Source of the DNA: Nitrospira sp. | GTDB taxonomy: Bacteria > Nitrospirota > Nitrospiria > Nitrospirales > Nitrospiraceae | Direction of reading: 5' to 3' | Assembly: GCA_015709715.1 (NCBI GenBank) | Contig: CP054184.1 | Coordinates: 1,473,001 to 1,537,000 of the forward strand | DNA: 64,000 bases | Part shown: positions 1-9,205 of the stretch, piece after piece | How positions within the stretch are numbered: position 1 is the stretch's first letter | Layout of the letters: each line of letters opens with the position of its first letter | Program-made: the position numbers and the translations under genes | Notes under the pieces: model-generated | The model's input: only the letters and a program-made list of their open reading frames with translations | Told to the model about the DNA's origin: nothing | The model's database searches: none

Positions 1-107
1 TCTCCCGTCGCCATACCTATTCGCCTCGAATGAGCCTGGCTCAACTCACTCCGTTTCTGCTATGGTCACGGAAGACTCCGGCATCTCCTCCATTACGCGG
101 ACGCTCC

Positions 108-1940
108 ATGGCCTACCACCCCATCGAGGATTACGGCATCATCGGCAACATGCGCACGACGGCGTTGGTGGGGCGCCACGGCAGCATTGATTGGTTGTGT
201 TTTCCGCATTTCGATTCCCCGAGCGTGTTTGCCGCGATCCTCGACGACAAGAAGGGCGGCCGCTTCAGCATCACCCCCGTGGGCAATGAGATCACCACCA
301 AGCAGTTCTATTGGCCCGACAGCAATGTCTTGATCACGCGGTTTCTGTCGAGCGAAGGCGTGGGCGAGATCGAGGACTTCATGCCGGTCGGCGGAACCGG
401 GCCGGACCTCTTTCATCAACTGATCAGACGCATCAAGGTGGTGCGCGGCCGCATGACCTTCCGGTTGGAGTGTCATCCGGCCTTTGATTACGCGCGCAGG
501 TCGCACGAGACCCATCTGCACTCGGAGGGAGCCGTCTTTTCGACCCCTCCCCTCACATTGGGACTTGCGACCACCTTGCCGCTGAAACAGGACGAACGGG
601 GCGTCTTCTGTGAGTTCACGCTTCGCCGCGGAGAACATGCCGTCTGCGTGCTCCGGGAGATCGAACAGGGAGCACGCTGCGGAGCCACGCTGCCCGACGA
701 TCACGCGCAGCGCGCCTTCGAAACCACCGTGCAGTTCTGGCATGACTGGATCTCCCACAGCCGCTACACGGGCCGCTGGCGGGAGATGATCGCCCGCTCC
801 GCGCTTGCGCTCAAGCTCATGACGTTCGAGCCCACCGGCGCCATCATCGCCTCCCCGACCTGCAGCCTGCCGGAAGAAATCGGTGGGGTGCGCAACTGGG
901 ACTATCGGTATACGTGGATCCGGGATTCGGCCTTCACGCTCTACGGGCTCATTCGCATCGGCTTTACGCGCGAGGCGACGGCGTTCATGGAATGGTTGGA
1001 TGCGCGCGCCAGAAACGATCGGCCCGAGCCGGGCCCGCTGCAGATCGTCTATGGCATCGACGGGCGAACCGACCTGACCGAATACAGGCTCGACCATTTG
1101 GACGGCTACAAAGGGTCACGGCCGGTTCGAATCGGCAACGGCGCCCATCAACACCTACAGTTGGACATTTACGGAGAGCTGCTGGACTCCGTCTACCTTT
1201 ACAATAAGTACGTCAATCCGATCTCGTACCACCACTGGTCCCACATCCGGCACTCGCTCGATTGGTTGTGCGAGAACTGGACCCGCGAGGACGAGGGCAT
1301 TTGGGAGGTGCGCGGCGGACGCCGGCACTTCGTCTATTCCAAACTCATGTGCTGGGTCGCCTTCGACCGCGGACTGCGGCTCGCGCAGAAACGATCCTTC
1401 CCGGCCGACCACCTGAAGTGGCTGACCATGCGCGACCGAGTGTACGAAGAGATCATGACCAAGGGATGGGACGAGTCACGCGGCACCTTCGTGCAATCGT
1501 ACGGCAGCGATTCGCTGGATGCCTCCAACCTGATCATGCCGCTGGTCCATTTTCTCTCCCCGTCCGATCCGAGAATGCGCCGCATGTTGGATGCGATCAA
1601 CCGGCCGCCCGACGAAGGTGGTTTGGTCTCCGACGGGTTAGTGCACCGGTATGACGCCGCAACCGGAGCCGACGGGCTGGACGGCACAGAGGGGACCTTC
1701 AACATGTGCAGCTTTTGGCTCGTGGAAGCGTTGACGCGCCTCGGACGGACGGATCGGCGGAAGTTGGATGAGGCACAACTCCTGTTCGAACGGATGCTCG
1801 GATACGCCAACCACCTGGGCCTCTATGCGGAAGAAACGGGCAACAGCGGCGAGGCCTTGGGCAATTTCCCGCAAGCCTTTACCCATCTCGCGCTGATCAG
1901 CGCCGCCTTCAATCTTGACCGGGCGCTGGACGGGGCCTAG
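108..1940 (+). CDS. Glycoside hydrolase family 15 (glucoamylase-like) protein
   Basis: Probable cytoplasmic alpha-glucan or trehalose-cleaving enzyme of GH15, about 610 residues, the usual bacterial length. The N-terminus ([17 protein letters not shown]) is the standard opening of this family, which is why the ATG at 108 is preferred over the in-frame start at 30; the 26 extra residues do not look conserved. The middle has the (alpha/alpha)6-barrel signature [14 protein letters not shown], and the C-terminal part has [12 protein letters not shown], which carries an acidic residue in the region of the catalytic base. No signal peptide is seen. The stop overlaps by four bases the stop of the convergent RND gene. 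Family membership is clear; the exact substrate cannot be read from sequence. Confidence 0.9.
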   Translation: MAYHPIEDYGIIGNMRTTALVGRHGSIDWLCFPHFDSPSVFAAILDDKKGGRFSITPVGNEITTKQFYWPDSNVLITRFLSSEGVGEIEDFMPVGGTGPDLFHQLIRRIKVVRGRMTFRLECHPAFDYARRSHETHLHSEGAVFSTPPLTLGLATTLPLKQDERGVFCEFTLRRGEHAVCVLREIEQGARCGATLPDDHAQRAFETTVQFWHDWISHSRYTGRWREMIARSALALKLMTFEPTGAIIASPTCSLPEEIGGVRNWDYRYTWIRDSAFTLYGLIRIGFTREATAFMEWLDARARNDRPEPGPLQIVYGIDGRTDLTEYRLDHLDGYKGSRPVRIGNGAHQHLQLDIYGELLDSVYLYNKYVNPISYHHWSHIRHSLDWLCENWTREDEGIWEVRGGRRHFVYSKLMCWVAFDRGLRLAQKRSFPADHLKWLTMRDRVYEEIMTKGWDESRGTFVQSYGSDSLDASNLIMPLVHFLSPSDPRMRRMLDAINRPPDEGGLVSDGLVHRYDAATGADGLDGTEGTFNMCSFWLVEALTRLGRTDRRKLDEAQLLFERMLGYANHLGLYAEETGNSGEALGNFPQAFTHLALISAAFNLDRALDGA

Positions 1941-4900
1941 CCGGCTGGCCGACATCCCCCCGGCTGCACCCGTTCCTGTCCGCGGTGCAGCAATTGATAC
2001 AACACGGGCAATACGAAGAGAATCAGCACCGCGGAGGTCAACATACCGCCCACCACCACCCTGGCCAACGGCTGCTGCGATTGCGCACCGATCCCGCCGA
2101 CGACCGCCGCGGGCAGGAGTCCGATCGCAGCGGCGAGTGACGTCATCAGGACCGGACGCATGCGGACTTCCGCGCTCTTCATGATCGCCTGATGCAGTTC
2201 ATAGCCTTCCTCCCGCATGCTCTGCATGCGGCTGACGAGGATCAAGGCGCCTTGTACTGCCACCCCAAACAGCGAGATGAACCCCACCGCCGCAGAAATG
2301 CTGAAGTTCGTTCCCGTGGCCAAGAGGGCCCACACGCCACCGACTAACGAAAACGGCACGGCAGCCAGCACCAACAGCGCATTGCGCACATTGTTCAGGA
2401 CGAGGTACACCAAGAACAGGATGATCGCAAGGGTCATCGGCACGATTTTGGACAGCCGCGCCTTCTCCTCCTGCAATTGATCGAACTCACCGTGCCATTC
2501 GATCCGATACCCCTGGGGAAATGTGACCTGCTGCGCGATACGCTCCTGCGCCTCTCGCACCGTACTCTCCAAGTCGCGCCCGCGAACGCTGAACTTGATG
2601 GGGATGTACCGTTCGTTGTTCTCGCGGTAGACGATGAACGCGCCGGTCTGTTCCGTGATGGAGGCCAACTGCTTGAGCGGAATCCTCGCGCCCTCCTGTG
2701 TGCTGACCACGATATTGCCGATCGACTCCAGATCACGGCGAAACTCGGGCAGAAACCGCACGACCAAATCGAACCAGCGTTCTCCCTCGTAGACTTGTGT
2801 GACGGCCTGGCCCCCGATCGCCGCCTGCACCACCGCGTTGACGTCGCCGACCTTCAGTCCGTACCGCGCACACTCATCCCGATTGACCTCGATGACGAGA
2901 TTCGGCTGCCCCAAGAGATGCAGCACCCCTAGGTCTTTGACCCCGCGAACCTCCTGCATGACCTGCTCGATCCGCTTGGCCAGTTGCTCCAGGGTTTGAA
3001 GGTCGCTTCCGTATAACTTCACGGCATTCTCCCCCTTCACCCCCGACATGGCCTCCTGCACGTTATCCTGGATAGCCTGCGAAAAATTGAAGGTGACGCC
3101 GGGGATGCCCGCCAGCCGTCGTTCGATCTGGTCGATCAGCGTTTTCTTGTTTGGCACCTCGGAACGCCATTGCTTGAACGGTTTCAACGTGACGAGAAAT
3201 TCCGCATTGAAGAAACTCGTGGGGTCCGTCCCATCATCCGGACGCCCCAACTGCGAAGCCGCACTGATGACCTCCGGAAACTGACGGAAGACCGCTCGGA
3301 TATCCGTCACCAGATGCGCGGCCTCTTCGAAGGAAATATCGACAGGGAACGTCGTGCGCATCCAGATATTGCCTTCTTCCAGCGCCGGCATGAATTCACC
3401 GCCGATGAGGGGCACCGCCGCGATCGCCGAGAGGAGGAATAGGAGCGCGATGCCGATCACGAGCCATTCATGACGCAATCCCCACCCCAGCAGCGCAAGA
3501 TACCGGCGCTTGATCCACTCCACCACGGCGGTGTCGCGTTCGCTGATCGGGCCCGTCAGTAGCAAGGAGCACAGCACCGGCGCCAGGGTGAACGCCATCA
3601 ACAGTGCGCCGCTCAGGGCGAATCCATAGGTCAGCGACATCGGCGCGAACACCTTCCCCGGCACCCCGGTCATCGTGAACAGCGGCAGGAAAGCCACGAC
3701 GATGATCGTCGTGGCGAAAAAGATCGGTCGCCCCACCTCCCGCGCCGCCCGCATGATCTGCAGCGATACCATGTTCTCCTGACGCGTCCCATGTGCGAGG
3801 TGGTAGAAGATGCTTTCCACCATGATCAGGGTGGAGTCGACGATGATGCCGAAATCGACCGCGCCGAGCGAAATCAAGTTCGCCGACTGTCCGCCGAGCA
3901 CCATCATGCCGAATGTGAAGAGCAAGGCCACCGGCACAGTCAAGGCCACAATGAGCGCAGTCCTGAAATGGCCTAAAAACAGGTAGAGAATGACCGACAC
4001 GAGCAGCACGCCTGCGATCAAGATATCGACGACCGTTTCGATGGTCGTGTGGATCAGCACCGTTCGATCGTAGAACGTTTTCACCGCGACCCCAGGCGTG
4101 AGTTTGCGAGCATTGAGTTCCTCAACCTTGGCATGGACCTTGTCGAGCACCTCAAGCGCCTTGGCCCCCCGCTGCAATAACACGACGCCCTCCACAACAT
4201 CGTCCCGGTCGTCGATGCCGACCTTGCCCAACCGAACCCTCGACCCGATGCTGGTCTTCCCAAGATTGCGGATGAACACCGGCGTGCCTTCCTTCTCGGT
4301 CACCACCGTGCTGGAAATATCATTGAGCGTCTTAATCAGCCCCATGCCGCGGATGTTGAAACTTTGCGCTCCCATCGTCAGATAGTTGCCTCCGACATCC
4401 GTATTGCTCTTCGCCAAGCTATCCATCACCTGGTCGAGCGTCACGTTGTAGCTCATGAGCTGTCCAGGGTCTAACTCGACGTGGTATTCCTTGGTCGTGC
4501 CGCCGTAGGTGCTTACGTCGATCACGCCGGGCACGCGTTTGAATTCCCGACGAAGTTGCCAGTCTTGAATCGTCTTCAGGTCCGTGAGGGACGTCTGGGG
4601 TCCCGTCAGTTCATACCGATAGATTTCCGCGATGGCGGACCAGGGCGAGATGGTGGGTTGGACGTTCTGGGGCAGAGTGGTGAGCTGCAGGCGGTTTAGG
4701 ATCTCCTGACGATCCTTGAAGTAGTCGGTGCCGAATTCGAAATAGACCTTGATGTCGCTCAATCCGAAAATCGACAGGGAACGAATCTCCGCCAGGCCCG
4801 GCATGCCTTGCAGCGCAATTTCGATGGGCAGCGTGATTGCCCGCTCCATCTGTTCGCCGGACCAACCGGGATACTGCGTGATCACTTCGATCATGGGCGG

Positions 4901-5029
4901 CGAAGGATCCGGATAGGCGACGACATCCAGAATGTGGAAGGCATACAATCCGCCGAACAGCATCGCCAATCCGGCCAGACAGACGATCAGCCGCTGCGCC
5001 AGCGCCAAACGCACCAACCGTTCAATCAT
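1937..5029 (-). CDS. RND heavy-metal efflux pump, CzcA/CusA type
   Basis: Inner-membrane proton-driven transporter of the HME-RND family, 1030 residues, the typical length. The start at 5029 is chosen because an AGGAAGG ribosome site lies just upstream and the protein then begins with the first transmembrane helix ([16 protein letters not shown]). An open frame continues upstream to 5236 but lacks family sequence. The proton-relay helix near residues 390-405 keeps the Asp/Asp/Glu pattern ([16 protein letters not shown]) that marks HME pumps rather than drug-type RND pumps. Two periplasmic halves and a second set of C-terminal helices are evident. No membrane-fusion (CzcB) or outer-membrane (CzcC) gene lies in the window; only a small secreted protein precedes it. 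The metal is unknown. Confidence 0.92.
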   Translation of the reverse strand: MIERLVRLALAQRLIVCLAGLAMLFGGLYAFHILDVVAYPDPSPPMIEVITQYPGWSGEQMERAITLPIEIALQGMPGLAEIRSLSIFGLSDIKVYFEFGTDYFKDRQEILNRLQLTTLPQNVQPTISPWSAIAEIYRYELTGPQTSLTDLKTIQDWQLRREFKRVPGVIDVSTYGGTTKEYHVELDPGQLMSYNVTLDQVMDSLAKSNTDVGGNYLTMGAQSFNIRGMGLIKTLNDISSTVVTEKEGTPVFIRNLGKTSIGSRVRLGKVGIDDRDDVVEGVVLLQRGAKALEVLDKVHAKVEELNARKLTPGVAVKTFYDRTVLIHTTIETVVDILIAGVLLVSVILYLFLGHFRTALIVALTVPVALLFTFGMMVLGGQSANLISLGAVDFGIIVDSTLIMVESIFYHLAHGTRQENMVSLQIMRAAREVGRPIFFATTIIVVAFLPLFTMTGVPGKVFAPMSLTYGFALSGALLMAFTLAPVLCSLLLTGPISERDTAVVEWIKRRYLALLGWGLRHEWLVIGIALLFLLSAIAAVPLIGGEFMPALEEGNIWMRTTFPVDISFEEAAHLVTDIRAVFRQFPEVISAASQLGRPDDGTDPTSFFNAEFLVTLKPFKQWRSEVPNKKTLIDQIERRLAGIPGVTFNFSQAIQDNVQEAMSGVKGENAVKLYGSDLQTLEQLAKRIEQVMQEVRGVKDLGVLHLLGQPNLVIEVNRDECARYGLKVGDVNAVVQAAIGGQAVTQVYEGERWFDLVVRFLPEFRRDLESIGNIVVSTQEGARIPLKQLASITEQTGAFIVYRENNERYIPIKFSVRGRDLESTVREAQERIAQQVTFPQGYRIEWHGEFDQLQEEKARLSKIVPMTLAIILFLVYLVLNNVRNALLVLAAVPFSLVGGVWALLATGTNFSISAAVGFISLFGVAVQGALILVSRMQSMREEGYELHQAIMKSAEVRMRPVLMTSLAAAIGLLPAAVVGGIGAQSQQPLARVVVGGMLTSAVLILFVLPVLYQLLHRGQERVQPGGCRPAG

Positions 5030-5148
5030 AAGAACCCTTCCTGTGGCCTCACGAATAACCACGCATGAAACGGCATCCGACCGCAGCGCTGCTCCGCCTT
5101 CGTAAGAAGGACGAGCAACAGCGGAATCAAGGACTGAAAGGAAGGATC

Positions 5149-5481
5149 TTAAATTCGAAGGATGGAAAGTTTGGCCAACAACCGATCGGTCAGCGGAACC
5201 GCAGCGTTGGTCTGGAAGGGGTGCGCAGCGACGCACGAAAGCTGGAACGCAGCCATCGGGTCAAGGGTGTCGGACTCAAGGCGCGGAGCGCAAGGATCGT
5301 CCCGCAGTTCATCAAGGTCCGGCTCGATGGCCTGTTGCAAATCGGCCAACGGGCTGAGCATGTCGTCCTGCAGGTCGAGCAGGTCGGCCCATGAAAGACC
5401 GACCACCACTACCCACGCCAGGACCAGCATGAAGACTTTAGATCCGAAGCGGCAACAGAGACGAAACGGATGCTGGTTCAT
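5149..5481 (-). CDS. Small secreted hypothetical protein upstream of the RND pump
   Basis: A 110-residue protein, not recognised as a named family. The first 32 residues form a signal peptide: a basic stretch, a hydrophobic run (VFMLVLAWVVVVGLSWA) and a likely cleavage after SWA. The mature part begins with an acidic, Leu-rich segment (DLLDLQDDMLSPLADLQQA), followed by a short tail with two cysteines. It lies 120 bp upstream of the RND gene in the same direction, a position where small periplasmic accessory proteins of metal-efflux operons are often found, so a link to the pump is plausible but is inference. No strong ribosome site is visible before the ATG. Confidence 0.55.
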   Translation of the reverse strand: MNQHPFRLCCRFGSKVFMLVLAWVVVVGLSWADLLDLQDDMLSPLADLQQAIEPDLDELRDDPCAPRLESDTLDPMAAFQLSCVAAHPFQTNAAVPLTDRLLAKLSILRI

Positions 5482-5791
5482 GATGGAGCCGAAGCCTCGC
5501 CCAACCTTGACCGACTACACGCCGCCAGGGTAGCACAGCCCGGCGGCACCAACAAGAAGGGCAAGCCTCCCTGTGCGGGCGACATGCGTGCGCCGCGTGC
5601 GAAACCGCTCAACGAACGGATCTTTGTGCCTATGCTCACCGCCCCCACCGCGAACGAGTATGCCGCACAGCCCTTGTTCTTTCATGAGATTCGTCGGAAG
5701 AATTTGAGGCCATCAGCCCTTGTTCGCTCGGCATTCATCTTGCGGTACGTTTGGGCAGGCACGCATCGCAGAAATATGAAGGAGGTTGGCA
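5482..5791. other. Intergenic region without a convincing gene
   Basis: About 310 bases between two divergent small secreted-protein genes. An open frame crosses it on the plus strand, but its product is low-complexity, has no ribosome site and overlaps both neighbours, so it is not called. No clear sigma70 promoter or hairpin was found. Confidence 0.5.
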
Positions 5792-6115
5792 GTGAACATC
5801 ACGGTGATTACCATGGTCATAACGATGCTTCTATTGCCGACCGTGAGTGAGGCACGATGCCGAACGGTGGGGGAGAGCGCCAGCCTCGGAAGCGAATACG
5901 GAACCTTCCCGCTCTACCCGGCGGAACGGATGGTGGAGGCGGGCCAAAAACGGGACAGCGTCCTCCTTCAGTGGGCTGGATACGGGATCGGGATTCCGCT
6001 CTTCGTCGTGGCCATGCCGTTCGCCATGGTGGGAGCCGGCGTCGGAGCCCTGTCCCATCCTTGGACGAAATGTCTGGAGAGCGAGGGCCGACTGCCGATG
6101 ACCGACACGCGGTAG
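5792..6115 (+). CDS. Small exported hypothetical protein with one membrane segment
   Basis: A 107-residue protein with no recognised family. The GTG at 5792 is chosen because GGAGG at 5781-5785 sits six bases upstream; the earlier in-frame TTG overlaps that ribosome site. Residues 1-20 are a signal peptide ending in VSEA. The mature part carries conserved-looking Gly/Tyr residues, and a hydrophobic segment near residues 68-90 (IGIPLFVVAMPFAMVGAGVG) could anchor it in a membrane. Its 3' end abuts the remnant of a broken toxin gene on the other strand. Confidence 0.6.
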   Translation: MNITVITMVITMLLLPTVSEARCRTVGESASLGSEYGTFPLYPAERMVEAGQKRDSVLLQWAGYGIGIPLFVVAMPFAMVGAGVGALSHPWTKCLESEGRLPMTDTR

Positions 6116-6156
6116 GAGACATTTTGGTCGAGAAGAATGGGCAGGCGGTCAGGCAC
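6109..6156 (-). pseudogene. Remnant of a DUF5615 (PIN-like) toxin gene
   Basis: Starts at a GTG (6156) that overlaps the stop of the DUF433 gene by eight bases, the arrangement usual for DUF433-DUF5615 pairs. The first 16 codons read VPDRLPILLDQNVSYR, matching the opening beta-strand and LLD(E/Q)N motif of DUF5615 PIN-like proteins. After this the frame runs antisense into the neighbouring plus-strand gene and no longer resembles the family. The rest of the toxin appears deleted. The family match is from recall of the motif over a very short stretch. Confidence 0.5.
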
Positions 6157-6340
6157 GCGGAATCACTTTCTCTTCGTCGATCACATCGTTGTTGGTCAGT
6201 TCGGGATACGCCTCAATGATCCCAGCCATGGTATAGCCACCGGCCACCATGCCGAGAATGTTCTTCACCATAATGCGGGTGCCTCGAATCGTGGGCTTTC
6301 CGCCGCAGATTTGGGGGTCGATAATGATGCGGTCATCCAT
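6149..6340 (-). CDS. DUF433 antitoxin-like protein, apparently shortened
   Basis: A 63-residue protein of the DUF433 (VapB45-like antitoxin) family. The ATG at 6340 is used because the family begins MDDRIIIDPQICGGKPTIRG; the open frame upstream to 6472 is not family-like. The helix-turn-helix part (TRIMVKNILGMVAGGY) and the segment AYPELTNNDV are intact. The family normally continues with a helix of about a dozen residues (of the kind RAALxYAxxV) before a short acidic tail. Here NNDV joins directly to IDEEKVIPRA, suggesting a small in-frame deletion. The partner toxin gene downstream is also broken, so the pair is probably non-functional. Confidence 0.7.
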   Translation of the reverse strand: MDDRIIIDPQICGGKPTIRGTRIMVKNILGMVAGGYTMAGIIEAYPELTNNDVIDEEKVIPRA

Positions 6341-6586
6341 CGGGCAAATTCCTGAGTAACCGGCTAGTCGGCCTAGGCTAGGAGGTTCCGAATATCCTGT
6401 CAAGATAGGCCGCTCAGTCCAAGTAATAGGAACCAAAAGCGGGACGTCGGTAAGCGGGAGGGCGATTGCCACTCGCCGAGCAAAGATACTTTCGACAAAA
6501 AAACCAGACGGTTACACTGGCAGAATTGAGGGGTGAGAGCAGCGGTGTCGCAAACCGCCAACAGGTTGATTCGTCGGAGAAATTTG
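6341..6586. other. Intergenic region left of the integrated element
   Basis: About 245 bases between the DUF433 gene and the left att repeat. No gene, tRNA or convincing promoter was seen. Confidence 0.4.
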
Positions 6587-6633
6587 TGGAGCCGGCGAGT
6601 GGAATCGAACCACCGACCTGCGGTTTACGAAAC
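6587..6633. repeat. Left attachment-site repeat (attL), tRNA-Thr 3' fragment
   Basis: Forty-seven bases identical to 14096-14142. On the minus strand it spans the tRNA anticodon region, variable region, T-arm and acceptor 3' strand with CCA. The 5' half of a tRNA is missing here, so this is an att copy and not a functional tRNA gene. Confidence 0.9.
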
Positions 6634-6760
6634 AGGCCAGGACAATTTCTGAAACGCTCGGTGTATCAAATGGTTTCCCCGTTTTAACTGTGAAAACAGG
6701 TGTTTGCGTTCATTCTACTGATTCGATGGATTCGAGGGGTATAGGTGGGTTTTGAAACTT

Positions 6761-6780
6761 TTTAGCACAAATTTAGCACA
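6761..6780 (+). repeat. Doubled 9-mer TTTAGCACA inside the left end
   Basis: Two copies of TTTAGCACA (6761-6769 and 6772-6780), 11 bases apart. The same doubled unit occurs at 14033-14052 near the right end, in the same orientation. The helical-turn spacing and location inside both ends suggest integrase arm-type binding sites. Confidence 0.6.
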
Positions 6781-6873
6781 GCAACCCTGCTTCCTTCCTG
6801 AACATCCTCAGGCAGCAACCAGGCCCCGATGCGGCAAAGATTAAAATTTAGATAAGCCGTTTAGGGGTTGCTG

Positions 6874-7815
6874 TTACTGCGAAGAAACCTTGGCAGCGTT
6901 TTTGGCACGGACTTCTTGCAGCTCCTTCTTCTCCAGGGCAGCACTTTCAATAAGCATGTCTCTGGCTATGCGAAGAATCGCCTTTTGCTCCCTTTCATCA
7001 TCGATACCGGAGAGATCGGCCGTTACAATTTGCCGATGGGGAAATCCCAAAGAGATTTCGCGAAAGCGCTTCACACTAACTCGTTGGTTCACTGGATGCG
7101 TTTCATCAACCTGGAAATTTATGGGACGTTCAGTGACAATTAGAGCCAGGCTTTCCTGCCAATTGTCTAATTCATCGCAAAACTCTCTTAGCCAAGCCTG
7201 ATTAAGCGGAATTGGCTCCAATGAATAATTTGAAATTGTTTCATAGATGACCGATGCCTCTATTCCATCGATGTCTTCGACCGGCAAATAGACGAGGCTA
7301 CAATCACGTGTTTTATATTCACCATGATTCGATCCATAGCCAACAGCTCCAAAAATTTCCTTAAGAAGAACTTCAGCACGCGACCAAAATGCAGCCTTCA
7401 TTGCCGCTTGTCGTGACTCATATTGTAAGGCCGTAAGGATCGAATGCCACCCGCTATCAATCGAGTCACGACAATCTGCATACAAGAGCCCGCGCACCTC
7501 TGGAGGCAAATTTGCGTCATCGATTACTATAGGGATAACTCGACAAAAGCCCTTTATCATACGGTCGGTAGCAAGGTTTAGCTCATAAGCAAGCCATCTG
7601 GAACTGATTGAGGATGCTGACACAATGACGAGTACGACACGCGCTTCTTCGAGTGCTCTACTGATGCTTTGAGTCAAGGGATCACCTACAATTAGTGCCC
7701 GCTCATCCAGCCAAACTTGAAATCCGTTCGCTTCAATTCGATCAGCCAGTGACCTGACGAAAGGTTTATCTGCAGCAGTATGTGAGATGAACACTTTCCC
7801 GAGACCTTGACTCAT
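6874..7815 (-). CDS. TIR-domain protein (possible NADase effector)
   Basis: A 313-residue protein. Residues 5-130 form a bacterial TIR_2 domain, opening with GKVFISHTAADKPFV and containing WLDE near 35-38. SSRWLAYELNLA carries Glu78 at the place of the catalytic glutamate of NAD-cleaving TIR enzymes. The C-terminal half (about 150-313) is not recognised and ends in a charged helix. It could be a sensor or oligomerisation module. There is no signal peptide or membrane segment, so it is cytoplasmic. The ATG at 7815 has GGAG eight bases upstream. It lies 98 bp downstream of the GGEEF gene in the same direction, suggesting co-transcription. NAD hydrolysis is inferred from the conserved Glu. Confidence 0.85.
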   Translation of the reverse strand: MSQGLGKVFISHTAADKPFVRSLADRIEANGFQVWLDERALIVGDPLTQSISRALEEARVVLVIVSASSISSRWLAYELNLATDRMIKGFCRVIPIVIDDANLPPEVRGLLYADCRDSIDSGWHSILTALQYESRQAAMKAAFWSRAEVLLKEIFGAVGYGSNHGEYKTRDCSLVYLPVEDIDGIEASVIYETISNYSLEPIPLNQAWLREFCDELDNWQESLALIVTERPINFQVDETHPVNQRVSVKRFREISLGFPHRQIVTADLSGIDDEREQKAILRIARDMLIESAALEKKELQEVRAKNAAKVSSQ

Positions 7816-7913
7816 TATTGGCTCCAGAAGTCTAACGTGATATGCCGATTGACCTAATTCATCGCCTGGAAGTTTCGGCTGGGATCTCCGAGTCGATGCA
7901 CTAAAATAAGCCT

Positions 7914-8876
7914 TTACTGACTCATTGAACAGTAATTCCTTCTCGTCTTTGCAAGGGCTTTCGCTAGGTTTGCTTGTTGCAAGACGTCGCCATAGGTTTG
8001 GCCATGCTGAGGATACATAGCGATGCCAATTGATACTGTCATATTTTCGCTATTTCCCTGCACTTGAAAAGAAGTTCTTTCAAATGCCGAGCGCAGCTTT
8101 TCTGCAAAATTATTGGCTTCATCTCTGTCAACATTAGGCAGTATCACGAGAAATTCTTCTCCGCCATGCCTATACGCTCCACCACGATGATGAGATAACT
8201 GCATGATGAGCTTCATGGCACCCGGAAGAAGAGTTTCATCTACACGAGTTTCTGTGTACTTAGTGTTAAATTGCTTAAAGTGATCAATGTCAATAAAAAG
8301 GACCGCGACTTTTGCATCAGCGCCCAAATCAGTGACCCACAATTCAAAATCCACTTTTGCCTGTGCCGCACTCAAAAGTATTTTAAATTTCTGCTCAAGT
8401 TCCTTGAGCGGACCAGTCACCGCGATCTGAGTTCTTGCTTTATCTGATATCAAATCAATTTGAAGGTTTACTTTGCTGATAGCAATGGCGCGTTTTTGAA
8501 AGAGATCTCCTTCATATTGAGCCCTTTGTTCATTGGGGAGAGAACCATACTGATCAATTTCTTGCTTGCACCAGCTGTCTGTCACCCAAGATCGGACCAA
8601 TTCTTTCAAATCGTCGCTTAAGGTCTCAGCAAACGGCAGCCCGTGACCGCTCGCAAGAAGTTGGTTTATGGATTCTAATGCCTGTTCAATTCGTCTGGAC
8701 ATAGTGAACATGGCCCGTTCGTGATGAAGCGAGATTGTAGCCTGAGGTGTCACAAATCCCCTTCTTGCCAAATCCGCACTGCGCTTAGAAAATTGCGAGC
8801 GTGCTTCCAGTGCAATTTCTTCCTTTTTAATGTTCATCATTTGCGAGAATCGATCTGTGAACGAGACAGGGAGCAT
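7914..8876 (-). CDS. GGDEF-family nucleotide cyclase-like protein (GGEEF variant)
   Basis: A 320-residue cytoplasmic protein. Residues 1-170 are mainly helical and charged, with no recognised sensor domain. Residues 185-315 form a GGDEF-type catalytic domain. The metal-binding strand reads FIDIDHFKQFN with Asp196 and Asp198. The signature is RHGGEEF (238-242), an active-type variant. MTVSIGIAMYP is the late conserved strand. The usual GHxxGD spacing is replaced by TRVDETLLPGAMKL, so this is a divergent branch. No transmembrane sensor is present, unlike most housekeeping diguanylate cyclases. The ATG at 8876 is used; a second ATG at 8837 is possible. The product nucleotide (c-di-GMP or another) cannot be told from sequence. 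Its neighbour is a TIR protein. Confidence 0.85.
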   Translation of the reverse strand: MLPVSFTDRFSQMMNIKKEEIALEARSQFSKRSADLARRGFVTPQATISLHHERAMFTMSRRIEQALESINQLLASGHGLPFAETLSDDLKELVRSWVTDSWCKQEIDQYGSLPNEQRAQYEGDLFQKRAIAISKVNLQIDLISDKARTQIAVTGPLKELEQKFKILLSAAQAKVDFELWVTDLGADAKVAVLFIDIDHFKQFNTKYTETRVDETLLPGAMKLIMQLSHHRGGAYRHGGEEFLVILPNVDRDEANNFAEKLRSAFERTSFQVQGNSENMTVSIGIAMYPQHGQTYGDVLQQANLAKALAKTRRNYCSMSQ

Positions 8877-9205
8877 GTCTACCTCGCTTCGGTGATTAGT
8901 GCTGGAATTTGTACTTTTTGTATTCCGTGAAGAGCACCTAACTACTGCCGCGTTCGATGCAGCTCCACAAACATTATTCTAGCGGATCAAATGGCGACAT
9001 TTTGGTTGGAAATGAGAAGTCTGAAAGCTGAAGGGAATAATCAGCGATTAAATCCCAACACGAGACTCATTGATTAGGAGAACGACGCCAAACAGAACGC
9101 TCAAATGGTGGATGGGAGGCCTTGAAGTGGCGATTGCAGTAAGTGCTGTCCTTCGTGAAGAAGAGCATCCGAGCCATGAGGTATGGTCACCAGACAAAGG
9201 GACGC
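8877..9205. other. Intergenic region between two cargo genes
   Basis: About 330 A+T-rich bases that must hold the start signals for the GGEEF gene and the end of the HEPN-like gene. Short open frames here have no ribosome site or recognisable product. No strong promoter or terminator hairpin was identified. Confidence 0.4.

Noticed and set aside
6587..6633. Second tRNA-Thr gene
   Set aside because: Only the 3' half is present (att copy). The D-arm and acceptor 5' strand are missing.
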